From assembly GCA_002453155.1 (NCBI GenBank), contig DKGG01000038.1, forward strand, positions 1 to 25,631: 25,631 nucleotides of DNA. Direction: 5' to 3'. Shown here piece after piece: positions 1 through 7,319 of this stretch. Every line of letters begins with the position of its first letter. Position 1 is the first letter of the stretch. The position numbers and the translations under genes were made by a program. The notes beneath the pieces were generated by a model that had not been told where the DNA came from, ran no database searches, and worked only from the letters and a program-made list of their open reading frames with translations. The DNA comes from Bdellovibrionaceae bacterium UBA6776 (GTDB lineage Bacteria; Bdellovibrionota; Bdellovibrionia; Bdellovibrionales; UBA1609).

Positions 1-360
1 AAACGCAATTAAAAATTTTCGCATCTAAGTAATGCACCTGAATATGTCAGAAAACTATTTTTGCTATCTATTCCTTTAGGAGTAATAACTTTTATTACTT
101 TTAATGTTAGAAGAATTTCAGATCAAGAAAGAATGAAACTTATTGCAGTCTCGGCCATTGCCGGCGGCGCCCTGGGAAATTGGACGAGCCGGCTTGAGCA
201 TGGCTTTGTAATAGATTTCTTGGACTTTCACTTTAAACGATATTTTACTTACCCAGCATTTAACATTTCTGATTGTGCAATAGTAATTGGTGCTCTGTTG
301 ATGGGGGTGCTGATCATCCGTGATGAGGGCCAAAAGAAAATTGCTGGAGTTCATCCATGA
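1..360 (+). pseudogene. lspA: Signal peptidase II (LspA), 5'-truncated or broken
   Basis: The frame ending at 360 encodes the C-terminal two thirds of a prolipoprotein signal peptidase, the inner-membrane aspartyl protease that cleaves lipoprotein signal peptides. Visible are the GGALGN block, the G-F-V-I-D catalytic-Asp block and the F-N-I-S-D block with the second catalytic Asp, plus three hydrophobic segments. The family's usual GNxxDR Asp is Ser here (GNWTSR). The frame is open back to 13 and recognisably LspA-like (AP-EYVRK before the third helix), but a TAA sits at 10-12, so the N-terminal helix and N-x-G-A region are missing in frame. A TTG at 61 is the only start-like codon and has no ribosome binding site. 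Either a stop or frameshift broke the gene, or the true 5' part lies left of the window in another frame. lspA copies are often found beside heavy-metal efflux genes, as here. Confidence 0.65.
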
Positions 361-370
361 AGACTCAACA

Positions 371-610
371 TTATTCAGATTCTTTATTCTTCTTTTCAAA
401 AATTTCGTTTACCTCCCAACATTTGGACTTTTTAAATGATTTGTTTAATCGGGCTTTCTTCTCAACGCATTTGTGGATTTTTTCTGGGGTTTTCGCTTTT
501 TTACAGTGTTTCTGGCAATACTTAACTAGATTGTTAGTTGCCTCATCAGCAAGCACGTTGGTTGATAATAATCCTGTTAATAATCCAAATGCGATAAATA
601 GCTTTTTCAT
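371..610 (-). CDS. Small secreted Cys-rich protein (hypothetical)
   Basis: A 79-residue protein starting at 610, with a clear AGGAG ribosome binding site at 616-620. Residues 1-18 form a signal peptide (MKK, hydrophobic core, cleavage near LADE), so the mature 60-residue protein is periplasmic or secreted. It is very basic, Lys-rich and holds four cysteines arranged as C-x3-C, then two single Cys, which suits two disulfides or a metal site. It diverges from the ArsR repressor gene, and the palindrome at 665-680 lies between them, so it is probably controlled by the same metal-responsive repressor. I do not recognise the family. A role in periplasmic metal binding next to the Czc-like pump is an inference from context. 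Confidence 0.7.
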   Translation of the reverse strand: MKKLFIAFGLLTGLLSTNVLADEATNNLVKYCQKHCKKAKTPEKIHKCVEKKARLNKSFKKSKCWEVNEIFEKKNKESE

Positions 611-651
611 GATTTCTCCTTTTGTTGTTAAAAACAATAACGAATTATTTC

Positions 652-688
652 TTGACACACTATCATACTTACGCAAGTATGCAAGTAT
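652..688 (+). promoter_or_regulatory. ArsR-type operator and overlapping promoter
   Basis: A perfect 6-bp inverted repeat, ATACTT-ACGC-AAGTAT, spans 665-680, and its right half is repeated directly (GCAAGTAT at 673-680 and 681-688). A consensus -35 box TTGACA lies at 652-657. Seventeen bases on is AAGTAT (675-680) as a weak -10, which puts transcription start at about 687, the A of the arsR ATG. The palindrome overlaps the -10, as expected for autorepression by an ArsR-family dimer. It also sits upstream of the divergent small secreted protein gene. Confidence 0.6.
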
Positions 689-1100
689 GTATAAAGCAAA
701 TATCGAACCTACTGAAATTTTTAAAGCTCTGTCTGATAAAACTCGTTTAAGGATTTTGAAGATTTTGGTTTCATTACCTAGAGAAGAAGCCTGCCTATGT
801 GAATTAACTGAGGCGCTCCAAGAGCCTGAATCAAATGTTTCTAGGCACCTTAAGGCCCTTCGCCATTCGGGTCTTCTACAAGCAGAGAAGGAAGGGCGTT
901 GGATTTATCACCGCCTTGTGCCAGAAAAAGTGATAGAAACGTTCTATCTAACTATTTCTAAACTTCCCGATGAAGATGGATCTTTTAAAAAGGATCTTTC
1001 TAGGTTTAAGTCTGAAATTAAGAAGAGGACATCAGATCGTTGCCGGAATAAATCAGTAAATTCGAATAGATCAAATCCTCACCATAGAAAAAGAGCGTAG
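687..1100 (+). CDS. ArsR/SmtB-family metal-responsive repressor
   Basis: A 137-residue winged-helix repressor that releases DNA on binding metal or metalloid. The core reads: EIFKALSDKTRLRILKIL, then a C-L-C-E-L motif resembling the CVCDL metalloid site of ArsR, then the recognition helix SNVSRHLKALRHSGLL and a wing (GRWIYHRL). The basic tail (about residues 110-137) is Lys/Arg/Ser-rich. I chose the ATG at 687. The frame is open upstream to 357, but that part is antisense to a gene with its own signal peptide and ribosome binding site. No Shine-Dalgarno precedes 687, and the predicted transcript start falls on the ATG, so it may be leaderless. It sits 13 bases before the efflux genes and probably represses the whole operon. 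Confidence 0.85.
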   Translation: MYKANIEPTEIFKALSDKTRLRILKILVSLPREEACLCELTEALQEPESNVSRHLKALRHSGLLQAEKEGRWIYHRLVPEKVIETFYLTISKLPDEDGSFKKDLSRFKSEIKKRTSDRCRNKSVNSNRSNPHHRKRA

Positions 1101-1113
1101 TTATGGAGATCAC

Positions 1114-2313
1114 ATGCAAGTATTAATAACATTATTTCTCTTAACAACATCGCATAATGTATTAGCGGAAGACTGTAATATTAAGTTTAAAAAAGCCGCC
1201 CAGTTTTATCGCTGTGCACTTTCTATGGATAAGAGAGTTGCTACTCTAAAGATTCGAAAAAATGAAAGAGAGGGGCGAAAAAAAATGGCTGCCCAGTTTC
1301 TAAACCCTGAAGTCGAGTCTGAAATTAATTTCAATTCAGAAGATGGGCAAAGTATTTCAATTGTACAGCCCATTGAAATTGGTGGGAAAAGGTCTTCAAG
1401 AATTAAAATCGCTAATGCCGAAAATAAAATATCTGTAATCAACGATGAATTTTTATTAGCTGAAGTTGCTTCCAGTGTTGCAATGGATTTAGTTAAATAT
1501 CGACAAAGTAAAATAAGATATACTTTACTTTTAGAAATGAAAAAATCTCTTAGTCATTTGACAAAGAGATTAAAAGCAAAAGTTGTCCAATCACCTGAAG
1601 AGAAAACAGCAATTTCAATTTTTCTTATGCAGAGAACTGTTCTAGATACTCAGATTTTAGCTCTTGATCGCAAATTGAGTTTAATAAAGGCAAGCCTTGA
1701 AGCATCTATCGGACGAGAACTTTCCAGCTCTGAAACGCTAAAATCCAAAGAGAAAAAGGACTGGCCCAAATTAGATTCTATTTCAAAAAAGAGTACATTT
1801 AAAACTAGAATAGCGTTAGCATCTATAGAACAGCTTCAGGGAGAACTTGCGCTTCAAAAAAGCCTTGCATGGCCCGAGCTAGCAATTGGTCCCACCATGG
1901 AAAGAAATGGAAGCAGCGAAACTTCTTGGGGAGCTAGAATTGAGTTTACAATCCCCCTTTTTAATACAAACAGTGGAGGCAGACAACAAAGTCAAGCTAA
2001 GCTTTCAACAGCAAAAGTAATAGCATCTCAAACTCAGTTATATGAATCTTCTAAAATTAAAATCTATGTAAAACAATATAACGATGTTACTAACTTTCTA
2101 AAGAGTTCTCCAACTCAGGAAAGCTTAAAAGGTTCTATTACGGAATCCTTAAGTTATTTATCTAGAGGGATGGTTCAGCCTTCTGCAATCATTGAAAGTT
2201 ATCGTTCGACGCTAGAAACACTTGAAGCTATCCAAGAAAAAGAATTAGTCGCATATAATTTGTACTGGATGCTAAATGCTTTTTCCGGCGAAGTCCCAAA
2301 GGAATTTTTATGA
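1114..2313 (+). CDS. CzcC-like outer-membrane efflux factor (TolC family)
   Basis: A 399-residue outer-membrane channel subunit of an RND heavy-metal efflux complex. Residues 1-18 are a signal peptide ending ..NVLAED. The rest has the long alternating helices of the outer-membrane efflux protein family, with the typical P-I-E-I-G-G-K-R and F-x-I-P-L-F-N elements (near residues 88-95 and 278-284) marking the two structural repeats. The start has a GGAG ribosome binding site 5-8 bases upstream. It follows the ArsR gene by 13 bases, and its stop overlaps the next gene's ATG (ATGA at 2310-2313), so the operon is translationally coupled. Its role with the CzcA-type pump is inferred from gene order and family. 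Confidence 0.85.
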   Translation: MQVLITLFLLTTSHNVLAEDCNIKFKKAAQFYRCALSMDKRVATLKIRKNEREGRKKMAAQFLNPEVESEINFNSEDGQSISIVQPIEIGGKRSSRIKIANAENKISVINDEFLLAEVASSVAMDLVKYRQSKIRYTLLLEMKKSLSHLTKRLKAKVVQSPEEKTAISIFLMQRTVLDTQILALDRKLSLIKASLEASIGRELSSSETLKSKEKKDWPKLDSISKKSTFKTRIALASIEQLQGELALQKSLAWPELAIGPTMERNGSSETSWGARIEFTIPLFNTNSGGRQQSQAKLSTAKVIASQTQLYESSKIKIYVKQYNDVTNFLKSSPTQESLKGSITESLSYLSRGMVQPSAIIESYRSTLETLEAIQEKELVAYNLYWMLNAFSGEVPKEFL

Positions 2314-2741
2314 AAAAATATTTTTTAATATTCTCTGTTTTTTTACTACTCCTTCCAGCCTATGGAGAAGAAAACGAAAAAACAGAAAAAGGTCGGATAG
2401 GATCAGGTAAAGCAGTTACTTTATCAAATGAAAAAGAAGGCTTTAAACTATCTGAAAAAGCAATAAGAAACTTGGGCATTTCAGTTAAGGTTGTGGAAGG
2501 ACCAGTAGTTACGATTCCCAAAACATCTTTAGTTCGATACTTAGACTTTGTGGCCGTTTATCGTCTACGAGATGGGTGGTACAGGTCTGTTGAAGTAGAA
2601 CCATACTTTGAGGGAAAAAATGCAACGTTTAAGTCAAAGGAATTTAAAGCTGGAGATCAAATCGTTGTAAGAAACAGTGGATTGTTAAGAGTTGTGGAGC
2701 TTGATGTCTTTGGGCCTGAAGCTGACGCTTGCGTGGATTGA
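2310..2741 (+). CDS. Short CzcB/CusB-like periplasmic adaptor
   Basis: A 143-residue secreted protein (signal peptide about residues 1-19) in the operon position of the membrane-fusion protein. Residues 45-65 (LSEKAIRNLGISVKVV) and 70-135 (IPKTSLV, then VYRLRDGWYRSVEV, FKAGDQIVVRNSGLLRVVE) resemble the beta-barrel and membrane-proximal parts of CzcB/CusB adaptors. The family is normally 350-500 residues, with a lipoyl domain and an alpha-helical hairpin between these parts. Both are absent here, with no frameshift visible. The start overlaps the czcC-like stop and the stop lies 19 bases before czcA. How a minimal adaptor without a hairpin would bridge pump and channel is unclear. Confidence 0.7.
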   Translation: MKKYFLIFSVFLLLLPAYGEENEKTEKGRIGSGKAVTLSNEKEGFKLSEKAIRNLGISVKVVEGPVVTIPKTSLVRYLDFVAVYRLRDGWYRSVEVEPYFEGKNATFKSKEFKAGDQIVVRNSGLLRVVELDVFGPEADACVD

Positions 2742-2760
2742 ATTTAGGAACGAAGAAATC

Positions 2761-5700
2761 ATGAATAAAATAATTTATTTTTCAGTTTACCATCGTGGAG
2801 TTGTGTTATTTGCTACATTATTACTCGCTGCATTTGGATGGTTTAGTTTTACAAATCTCCCAATTGATGCCGTACCAGACATTACAAATACACAGGTACA
2901 GGTTTTTGCACAAGCTGGTGGTCTCTCCGCAGAGGAAGCCGAGCGTTCAATTACTTTTCCAATAGAAAACTCTATGGGCGGAATTTCTGGTGTCAAGCAG
3001 GTACGATCAATAAGTCGTTTTGGTCTCTCTGTTGTGACTGTCGTTTTTGAAGACGGTTATGATATATACCGAGCAAGGCAGCTTGTATCTGAGCGTTTAC
3101 AAAGTATATCTTCGGAATTACCCCAAGGGGCAGAACCAAACTTGGGCCCAATTTCAACAGGTCTTGGAGAGATTTTTTTCTATGCGCTCAAATACAAAGA
3201 CAGTGATACTCAAGACCTTTCAGACTTTGAAAAGTTGATGCGACTGAGGTCTATTCAAGAATGGGACATAAAACCAAGATTACTTACAGTTCCCGGCATC
3301 GCTGAAGTAAATACTATCGGTGGATATGAGAAGCAGTTTCATGTCATTCCTGATCCACAAAAACTAACTCGGTATGGAGTTGGTTTTTCGAGTATTGTAG
3401 AAGCCTTACAAAATACTAATCATAATGTTGGTGGTGGCTATGTTCAGCAATCAGGAGAGCAATTTGTAGTAAAAGGACAAGGGCTGCTTTCTGATCTTGA
3501 TGATATCAAAAACACTCCTCTTAAACCTCTTAATTCTGTAACCACAGTATTAATTAAGGACGTAGCTGAAGTAAAACTTTCTTCAGAGCTTCGTACTGGA
3601 GCAGCGCTGGTTAATGGAAAAGAAGCTGTTCTTGGGACAGCAATGATGCTTCTTGGCGAAAATAGTAGAGATGTAAGCCTGCGAGTGGCCGAAAGGGTGG
3701 AAGAGATTAAAAAAAATCTTCCTAGCGATGTTAAATTAGAGGTATTGTATGATCGATCAGAGTTGGTGAATAAAACCCTTGGCACTATTGAACATAATCT
3801 TCTTACAGGTGCAGCCCTAGTAATATTGATCTTGCTTTTTTTACTTGGCAATGTTCGAGCAGCAGTTATCACTGCTATGGTAATCCCTCTTTCTTTGTTA
3901 TTAACGTTTATTTTTATGAGGAAATTTAATATTTCAGGAAACCTTCTAAGTCTTGGTGCTTTAGATTTTGGAATAATAGTAGATGGCGCTGTAATTGTCT
4001 TAGATCATTGTGTACGCAAGCTTCACGATGTAGGAAAAGAAGTCGGCAGGCGATTAACAAGAGAAGAGGTCCAGCGGGTTATTTATGAGGCAACGGTTGA
4101 GATTAGGACTGCCGCCGGCTTTGGAGAGCTAATTGTTGTGGTTGTATTTCTCCCAGTTTTAGCCTTAACAGGTATTGAAGGAAAAATGTTTCAACCAATG
4201 GCGGCCACTTTTGCCCTTGCTGTTTTTTGTGCGTTGGTACTCTCTTTTTCAACTGTTCCTGCATTAGCAAGTATTTTCATGAGTGGTAAGGTCGTAGAAA
4301 AAGATCCGTGGTTGATGAGAATGGCGGAAAAAATTTATAAACCTACTCTTTCACTCGCAACAAAGTTTAAAGCTGTTACAATTATCATAGGTGTTTTCGC
4401 AATAGTCGCAGGAGGCTTTCTTTTTAGTCGTCTAGGTGGAGAATTCCTTCCGCAAATGGATGAAGCATCTAGAACATTGCAGTTTGTACGACCCGTAAAT
4501 ATATCTCTAAATCAAGCAATAAGATTGCAAGAAAGGTCTGAGTCTATAATAAAAGAATTTCCACAAGTGCAGGCCGTTTTTAGTCGAATTGGTACAGCTG
4601 AGGTTGCCACTGACCCAATGGGGGTAAACCTTGCTGATACTTTCGTAACATTCAAAAAAAGAGAAGATTGGCCTAAAAACTCAAATTCTCCTAATACGTG
4701 GGCTGAGGTTACCCATGCAATTGTCGAGCAATTAGAGGCAGAAATACCGGGACAGCGTGTTTTGGTGAGTCAACCAATTCAAATGCGTTTTAATGAGCTT
4801 CTTGAAGGGACAAGAGCAGACGTTTCAGTAAAGATATTTGGGGACGACTTTGAATCTTTAGTTGAGGTTTCTGAAAAAGTTGCATCTGTCGTCAGAACAG
4901 TCCCAGGTGCTGGAGATGTAGAAACTGAACTTCAAGGCGCTTCTCCAATACTTACAGTGACACCAGATCAAGAGTTTTTAGCTCCATTAGGGGTACCAAA
5001 GGGAGAGATACTTGAGGCGGTGAAAATTGCTATGGGAGGTGAAGAAGTTGGCTATATCTATGAAGGAGTTCGAAAATTTCCAGTATTAGTTAGACTAAGT
5101 GAGGAGTATCGATCAGATCTAAGTGTCATCCGATCAATTCCTGTTGAACTTGGTGAGAGAACTTTAGTTCCATTAAAACAAGCAGCAACTGTAGAGTTTG
5201 ATGAGGGGTACGGATTAATTAATCGCGAACAAACAAAACGTAGAGTAGCTGTACTTATAAATCCTAGAGGTGTTGATACAGAGACATTTGTTCGTACAGC
5301 ACAAGCAAAAGTTGAAAAAGAGGTTAAACTTCCCCCCGGTAGTTATTTAGAATGGGGTGGTAACTTTAAAAATTTGATACAGGCAAGAAATAGACTTTCT
5401 ATTTTTGCACCTGTAGCTCTGTTGTTAGTTTTAGCTATGGTTTATATTGCCTTTGGCAGTGTTGCTCAGACTATTCTGGTGTTTATGGGGGTTCCCTTTG
5501 CTCTGGTCGGTGGTGTTATCGGCCTTATGCTCAACGGACTTCCTTTTAGTATTTCTGCTGGAGTTGGATTTATAGCCTTATCCGGGATTTCCGTATTAAA
5601 TGGTGTTGTCTTGGTTAATTGCTTTAATGATTTGCGAGCTGCCGGTTTAAAAGGGTTAGAATTGGTAAAGAAAGGAACTGTATTAAGAATACGTCCTGTA

Positions 5701-5937
5701 TTAATGACAGCACTTGTTGCAATGTTCGGCTTTGTTCCAATGATGCTATCAACAGGCGTCGGTGCAGAAGTTCAAAGACCACTAGCTTCAGTTGTTATTG
5801 GAGGGTTATTTTCTTCCACTATTTTAACACTGGTTGTTCTTCCTATTCTATATTTGGTTTTTGAACGGTTTATGGAACTTCCTGCCAAAAAAAATAAACG
5901 GCATCATGTGGCAGCAAAGGAAGTTGAAGCTTTATAA
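2761..5937 (+). CDS. czcA: CzcA-type heavy-metal RND efflux pump
   Basis: A 1058-residue inner-membrane proton/metal antiporter of the HME-RND family, the usual length. It has TM1 at the N terminus, a first periplasmic loop beginning NLPIDAVPDITNTQVQV (the CzcA signature), a TM2-6 cluster at about residues 340-530, a second large loop and a C-terminal TM cluster ending in a basic tail. TM4 carries LDFGIIVDGAVIVLDHC with D402, D408 and D415, numbered exactly as the D402/D408/E415 triad of Cupriavidus CzcA, but with Asp replacing Glu415 and DHC replacing ENC. The DFG..DGA pattern points to divalent cations (Zn/Co/Cd/Ni) rather than Cu/Ag. The start at 2761 has an AGGA 11 bases upstream. An in-frame extension to 2692 overlaps the previous gene and was not used. 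Confidence 0.93.
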   Translation: MNKIIYFSVYHRGVVLFATLLLAAFGWFSFTNLPIDAVPDITNTQVQVFAQAGGLSAEEAERSITFPIENSMGGISGVKQVRSISRFGLSVVTVVFEDGYDIYRARQLVSERLQSISSELPQGAEPNLGPISTGLGEIFFYALKYKDSDTQDLSDFEKLMRLRSIQEWDIKPRLLTVPGIAEVNTIGGYEKQFHVIPDPQKLTRYGVGFSSIVEALQNTNHNVGGGYVQQSGEQFVVKGQGLLSDLDDIKNTPLKPLNSVTTVLIKDVAEVKLSSELRTGAALVNGKEAVLGTAMMLLGENSRDVSLRVAERVEEIKKNLPSDVKLEVLYDRSELVNKTLGTIEHNLLTGAALVILILLFLLGNVRAAVITAMVIPLSLLLTFIFMRKFNISGNLLSLGALDFGIIVDGAVIVLDHCVRKLHDVGKEVGRRLTREEVQRVIYEATVEIRTAAGFGELIVVVVFLPVLALTGIEGKMFQPMAATFALAVFCALVLSFSTVPALASIFMSGKVVEKDPWLMRMAEKIYKPTLSLATKFKAVTIIIGVFAIVAGGFLFSRLGGEFLPQMDEASRTLQFVRPVNISLNQAIRLQERSESIIKEFPQVQAVFSRIGTAEVATDPMGVNLADTFVTFKKREDWPKNSNSPNTWAEVTHAIVEQLEAEIPGQRVLVSQPIQMRFNELLEGTRADVSVKIFGDDFESLVEVSEKVASVVRTVPGAGDVETELQGASPILTVTPDQEFLAPLGVPKGEILEAVKIAMGGEEVGYIYEGVRKFPVLVRLSEEYRSDLSVIRSIPVELGERTLVPLKQAATVEFDEGYGLINREQTKRRVAVLINPRGVDTETFVRTAQAKVEKEVKLPPGSYLEWGGNFKNLIQARNRLSIFAPVALLLVLAMVYIAFGSVAQTILVFMGVPFALVGGVIGLMLNGLPFSISAGVGFIALSGISVLNGVVLVNCFNDLRAAGLKGLELVKKGTVLRIRPVLMTALVAMFGFVPMMLSTGVGAEVQRPLASVVIGGLFSSTILTLVVLPILYLVFERFMELPAKKNKRHHVAAKEVEAL

Positions 5938-5954
5938 TGCCATTAACTTAGTAG

Positions 5955-6092
5955 AAATTTCTGCCTAAACGAGTTAAAGAACTTGGAATAGCTAGGGTAC
6001 CTGCTGTAGTTGTAAATGGTAAGCTCGCTGATTGTTACCAAGTCAAAGGGCCAACCGCAGAAGGATTAAAAGCTGCTGGAATTGGAAGTTAG
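5955..6092 (+). pseudogene. Thioredoxin-like protein, 3' remnant
   Basis: The frame 5955-6092 translates to about 45 residues matching the C-terminal end of small thioredoxin-fold proteins found in metal-resistance clusters: ARVPAVVVNGKLADCYQ, then GPTAEGLKAAGIGS and a stop. It holds the cis-Pro region and last strand/helix, but the N-terminal half with the CxxC active site is absent. An in-frame TAG precedes it at 5952-5954 and there is no start codon with a ribosome binding site. It therefore looks like the tail of a gene whose 5' part was deleted next to the czcA stop. Confidence 0.55.
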
Positions 6093-6108
6093 TTATTTAC
6101 AGCTAATA

Positions 6109-6144
6109 GTGCTGGAAGAATTTTGCTTCCAGCACAGATTTTTT
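6109..6144 (+). terminator. Rho-independent terminator of the metal-efflux operon
   Basis: A perfect 10-bp stem, GTGCTGGAAG (6109-6118) with CTTCCAGCAC (6126-6135), a 7-base loop, then six T at 6139-6144. It lies 17 bases after the thioredoxin remnant's stop and faces the convergent toxin-antitoxin pair. Confidence 0.85.
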
Positions 6145-6188
6145 ATCGTTATCTTTCATTTCAGTCATAGCTAAGGGGGAGAATACAC

Positions 6189-6503
6189 CTATGCAACTTC
6201 GCTCGAATCTGGTGCTTCAAGTGTTAGTTTCACTCTTAGATGAAAAACCTTTTCAATTAGCTTGGAGAGCTTTTCAGCACTCCATTTATGCCTTTTTGCC
6301 ACGAAGTCTGAGACTCCTTGAATAGAGACTTCAGCCTTATTAGCAAAGCTCTGTAGTCCCATTGCTTTAATTGTTTCGCGTAGGGCTTCATCAACAGAAA
6401 GTCCTTCGCTTTCGACAATATCAAGCAAATAGCCTTGAGCATATTCAAGGTTTTCAAACTTACTAGCTAACACTTCGTCATAGCTTTTATTTCTGTTTGC
6501 CAT
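6189..6503 (-). CDS. XRE/HigA-type antitoxin
   Basis: A 104-residue helix-turn-helix protein, the second gene of a toxin-antitoxin pair. The start at 6503 (MANRNKSYDE) overlaps the toxin's 3' end by 17 bases. The frame is open a further 20 codons upstream, but those are inside the toxin gene. The N-terminal half (SYDEVLASKFENLEYAQGYL) resembles the dimerisation/toxin-binding part of addiction-module antidotes. Residues 46-80 (LRETIKAMGLQSFANKAEVS, IQGVSDFVAKRHKWSAEKL) form the HTH. It should neutralise the toxin and help bind the palindrome at 6830-6853. Confidence 0.8.
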   Translation of the reverse strand: MANRNKSYDEVLASKFENLEYAQGYLLDIVESEGLSVDEALRETIKAMGLQSFANKAEVSIQGVSDFVAKRHKWSAEKLSKLIEKVFHLRVKLTLEAPDSSEVA

Positions 6504-6813
6504 AATTACTCCAATACTCTTTAGCTTTTTTAATGTCTCTGCCTTGAGTTCCTTTATCTCCACCGACTAAAAGAAGAATGAGCTTGTCTCCATCTTCACC
6601 AAAGTACACCCTTAACCCAGGGCCGTGAGGAATCTTTATTTCAAAGACACCATCCTTTAAACTTTTAATCGACTTTTTAGCACCGCCTCGGGCGACTCTT
6701 TGGATTAAACGGTCAACTTTAAGTTGGCTGGTCATATCCAAATTGTTAACCCATTCAAGGAAAGGTGCTTTATCATTTTCCGTCACATAGTAGTCTATCT
6801 TCTTCGTTGCCAT
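6487..6813 (-). CDS. RelE/HigB-type toxin (COG3657-like addiction module killer)
   Basis: A 108-residue basic protein of the RelE/ParE superfamily, whose members cleave mRNA at the ribosome or poison gyrase. The diagnostic part is the C-terminal half: SLKDGVFEIKIPHGPGLRVYFG, then LILLLVGGDKGTQGRDIKKAKEYW, typical of the family with W-x-N-N-L-D near the start. The ATG at 6813 has an AAGGAG ribosome binding site at 6819-6824. A second ATG four bases upstream is out of frame. The toxin is first in the operon and the antitoxin second, as in higBA. Which target it attacks cannot be read from sequence. Confidence 0.85.
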   Translation of the reverse strand: MATKKIDYYVTENDKAPFLEWVNNLDMTSQLKVDRLIQRVARGGAKKSIKSLKDGVFEIKIPHGPGLRVYFGEDGDKLILLLVGGDKGTQGRDIKKAKEYWSNYGKQK

Positions 6814-6829
6814 CCATGCTCCTTCACTT

Positions 6830-6858
6830 AAACTACTAAAATATTAGTAGTTTGTCAA
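6830..6858 (-). promoter_or_regulatory. Toxin-antitoxin promoter and operator
   Basis: A perfect 10-bp inverted repeat AAACTACTAA (6830-6839) and TTAGTAGTTT (6844-6853), spacer 4. On the minus strand a consensus TTGACA (-35, 6853-6858) and TAGTTT (-10, 6830-6835) stand 17 bases apart, so the palindrome fills the spacer and -10. Binding by the antitoxin or toxin-antitoxin complex would block RNA polymerase directly. The transcript would start about 10 bases before the toxin ribosome binding site. Confidence 0.75.
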
Positions 6859-6877
6859 GATCGAGTCTTAAGTTACT

Positions 6878-6910
6878 AAAAACAGAGGGAAAAATGACAT
6901 TTCCCTCTGT
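6878..6910 (-). terminator. Rho-independent terminator after the RHH-like gene
   Basis: On the minus strand, an 11-bp perfect stem (6900-6910 with 6882-6892, ACAGAGGGAAA type), a 7-base loop, then a T run at 6878-6881. It ends the XRE/RHH operon 19 bases after the stop at 6930 and insulates the toxin promoter. Confidence 0.8.
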
Positions 6911-6929
6911 AGGTTTGCGACAAGTAGGC

Positions 6930-7289
6930 TTAAACATTTGCAGCTACCTTAAGCCTGGAGTTTGACGAAATGAATTCTCCTAGTTGTCCGAGGTAAAGCA
7001 TCTCTTTCCATTTATTGTCAGAAACTTTGCCTTTTTTCTTTTCCCAAAGTTTGCGAAGACGCTTTTCTTCATGTGACCAAGTGACAGTTTTCAACTGAAG
7101 CGATTCAATGTCCTCTTTTTCGACCTTTTCTAAAAAGTAGCCGATCAAAGTGTCAAAAGTTACCTTTCCGCAGTCTTCAGTTTTGTTCACTTTCTCCAAG
7201 AACTTTGTCACATCGTCCTTGGTTTTGTCTTTAACTCGAATAGAAGTATAGTTGTAATTTTTCTTAGTTGTTGAATCTGTATTTTTCAT
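6930..7289 (-). CDS. Small ribbon-helix-helix-like accessory protein
   Basis: A 119-residue basic protein with a strong AAGGAG ribosome binding site 9 bases before the ATG at 7289. Residues 13-60 (NYTSIRVKDKTKDDVTKFLEKVNK, then TFDTLIGYFLEKVE) have the beta-strand plus two-helix order of ribbon-helix-helix DNA-binding proteins, a group common in mobile-element copy-control and mobilisation functions. The rest is charged helix with no motif I can name. It follows the double-HTH gene by 30 bases in the same direction, so the two probably form one operon. The RHH reading is an inference from residue pattern only. Confidence 0.6.
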   Translation of the reverse strand: MKNTDSTTKKNYNYTSIRVKDKTKDDVTKFLEKVNKTEDCGKVTFDTLIGYFLEKVEKEDIESLQLKTVTWSHEEKRLRKLWEKKKGKVSDNKWKEMLYLGQLGEFISSNSRLKVAANV

Positions 7290-7319
7290 TTTTGAAACTC
7301 CTTATATTAAAAATTAAGC

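Noticed and set aside
357..686. N-terminal 110-codon extension of the ArsR frame
   Set aside because: It is antisense to a small gene with a clear signal peptide and ribosome binding site, and its residues are unlike an ArsR protein. The family match starts at about 700.
3444..3872. 142-codon minus-strand frame within czcA
   Set aside because: Antisense shadow of a strongly supported pump gene, with Ser/Arg-rich composition and no start signal.
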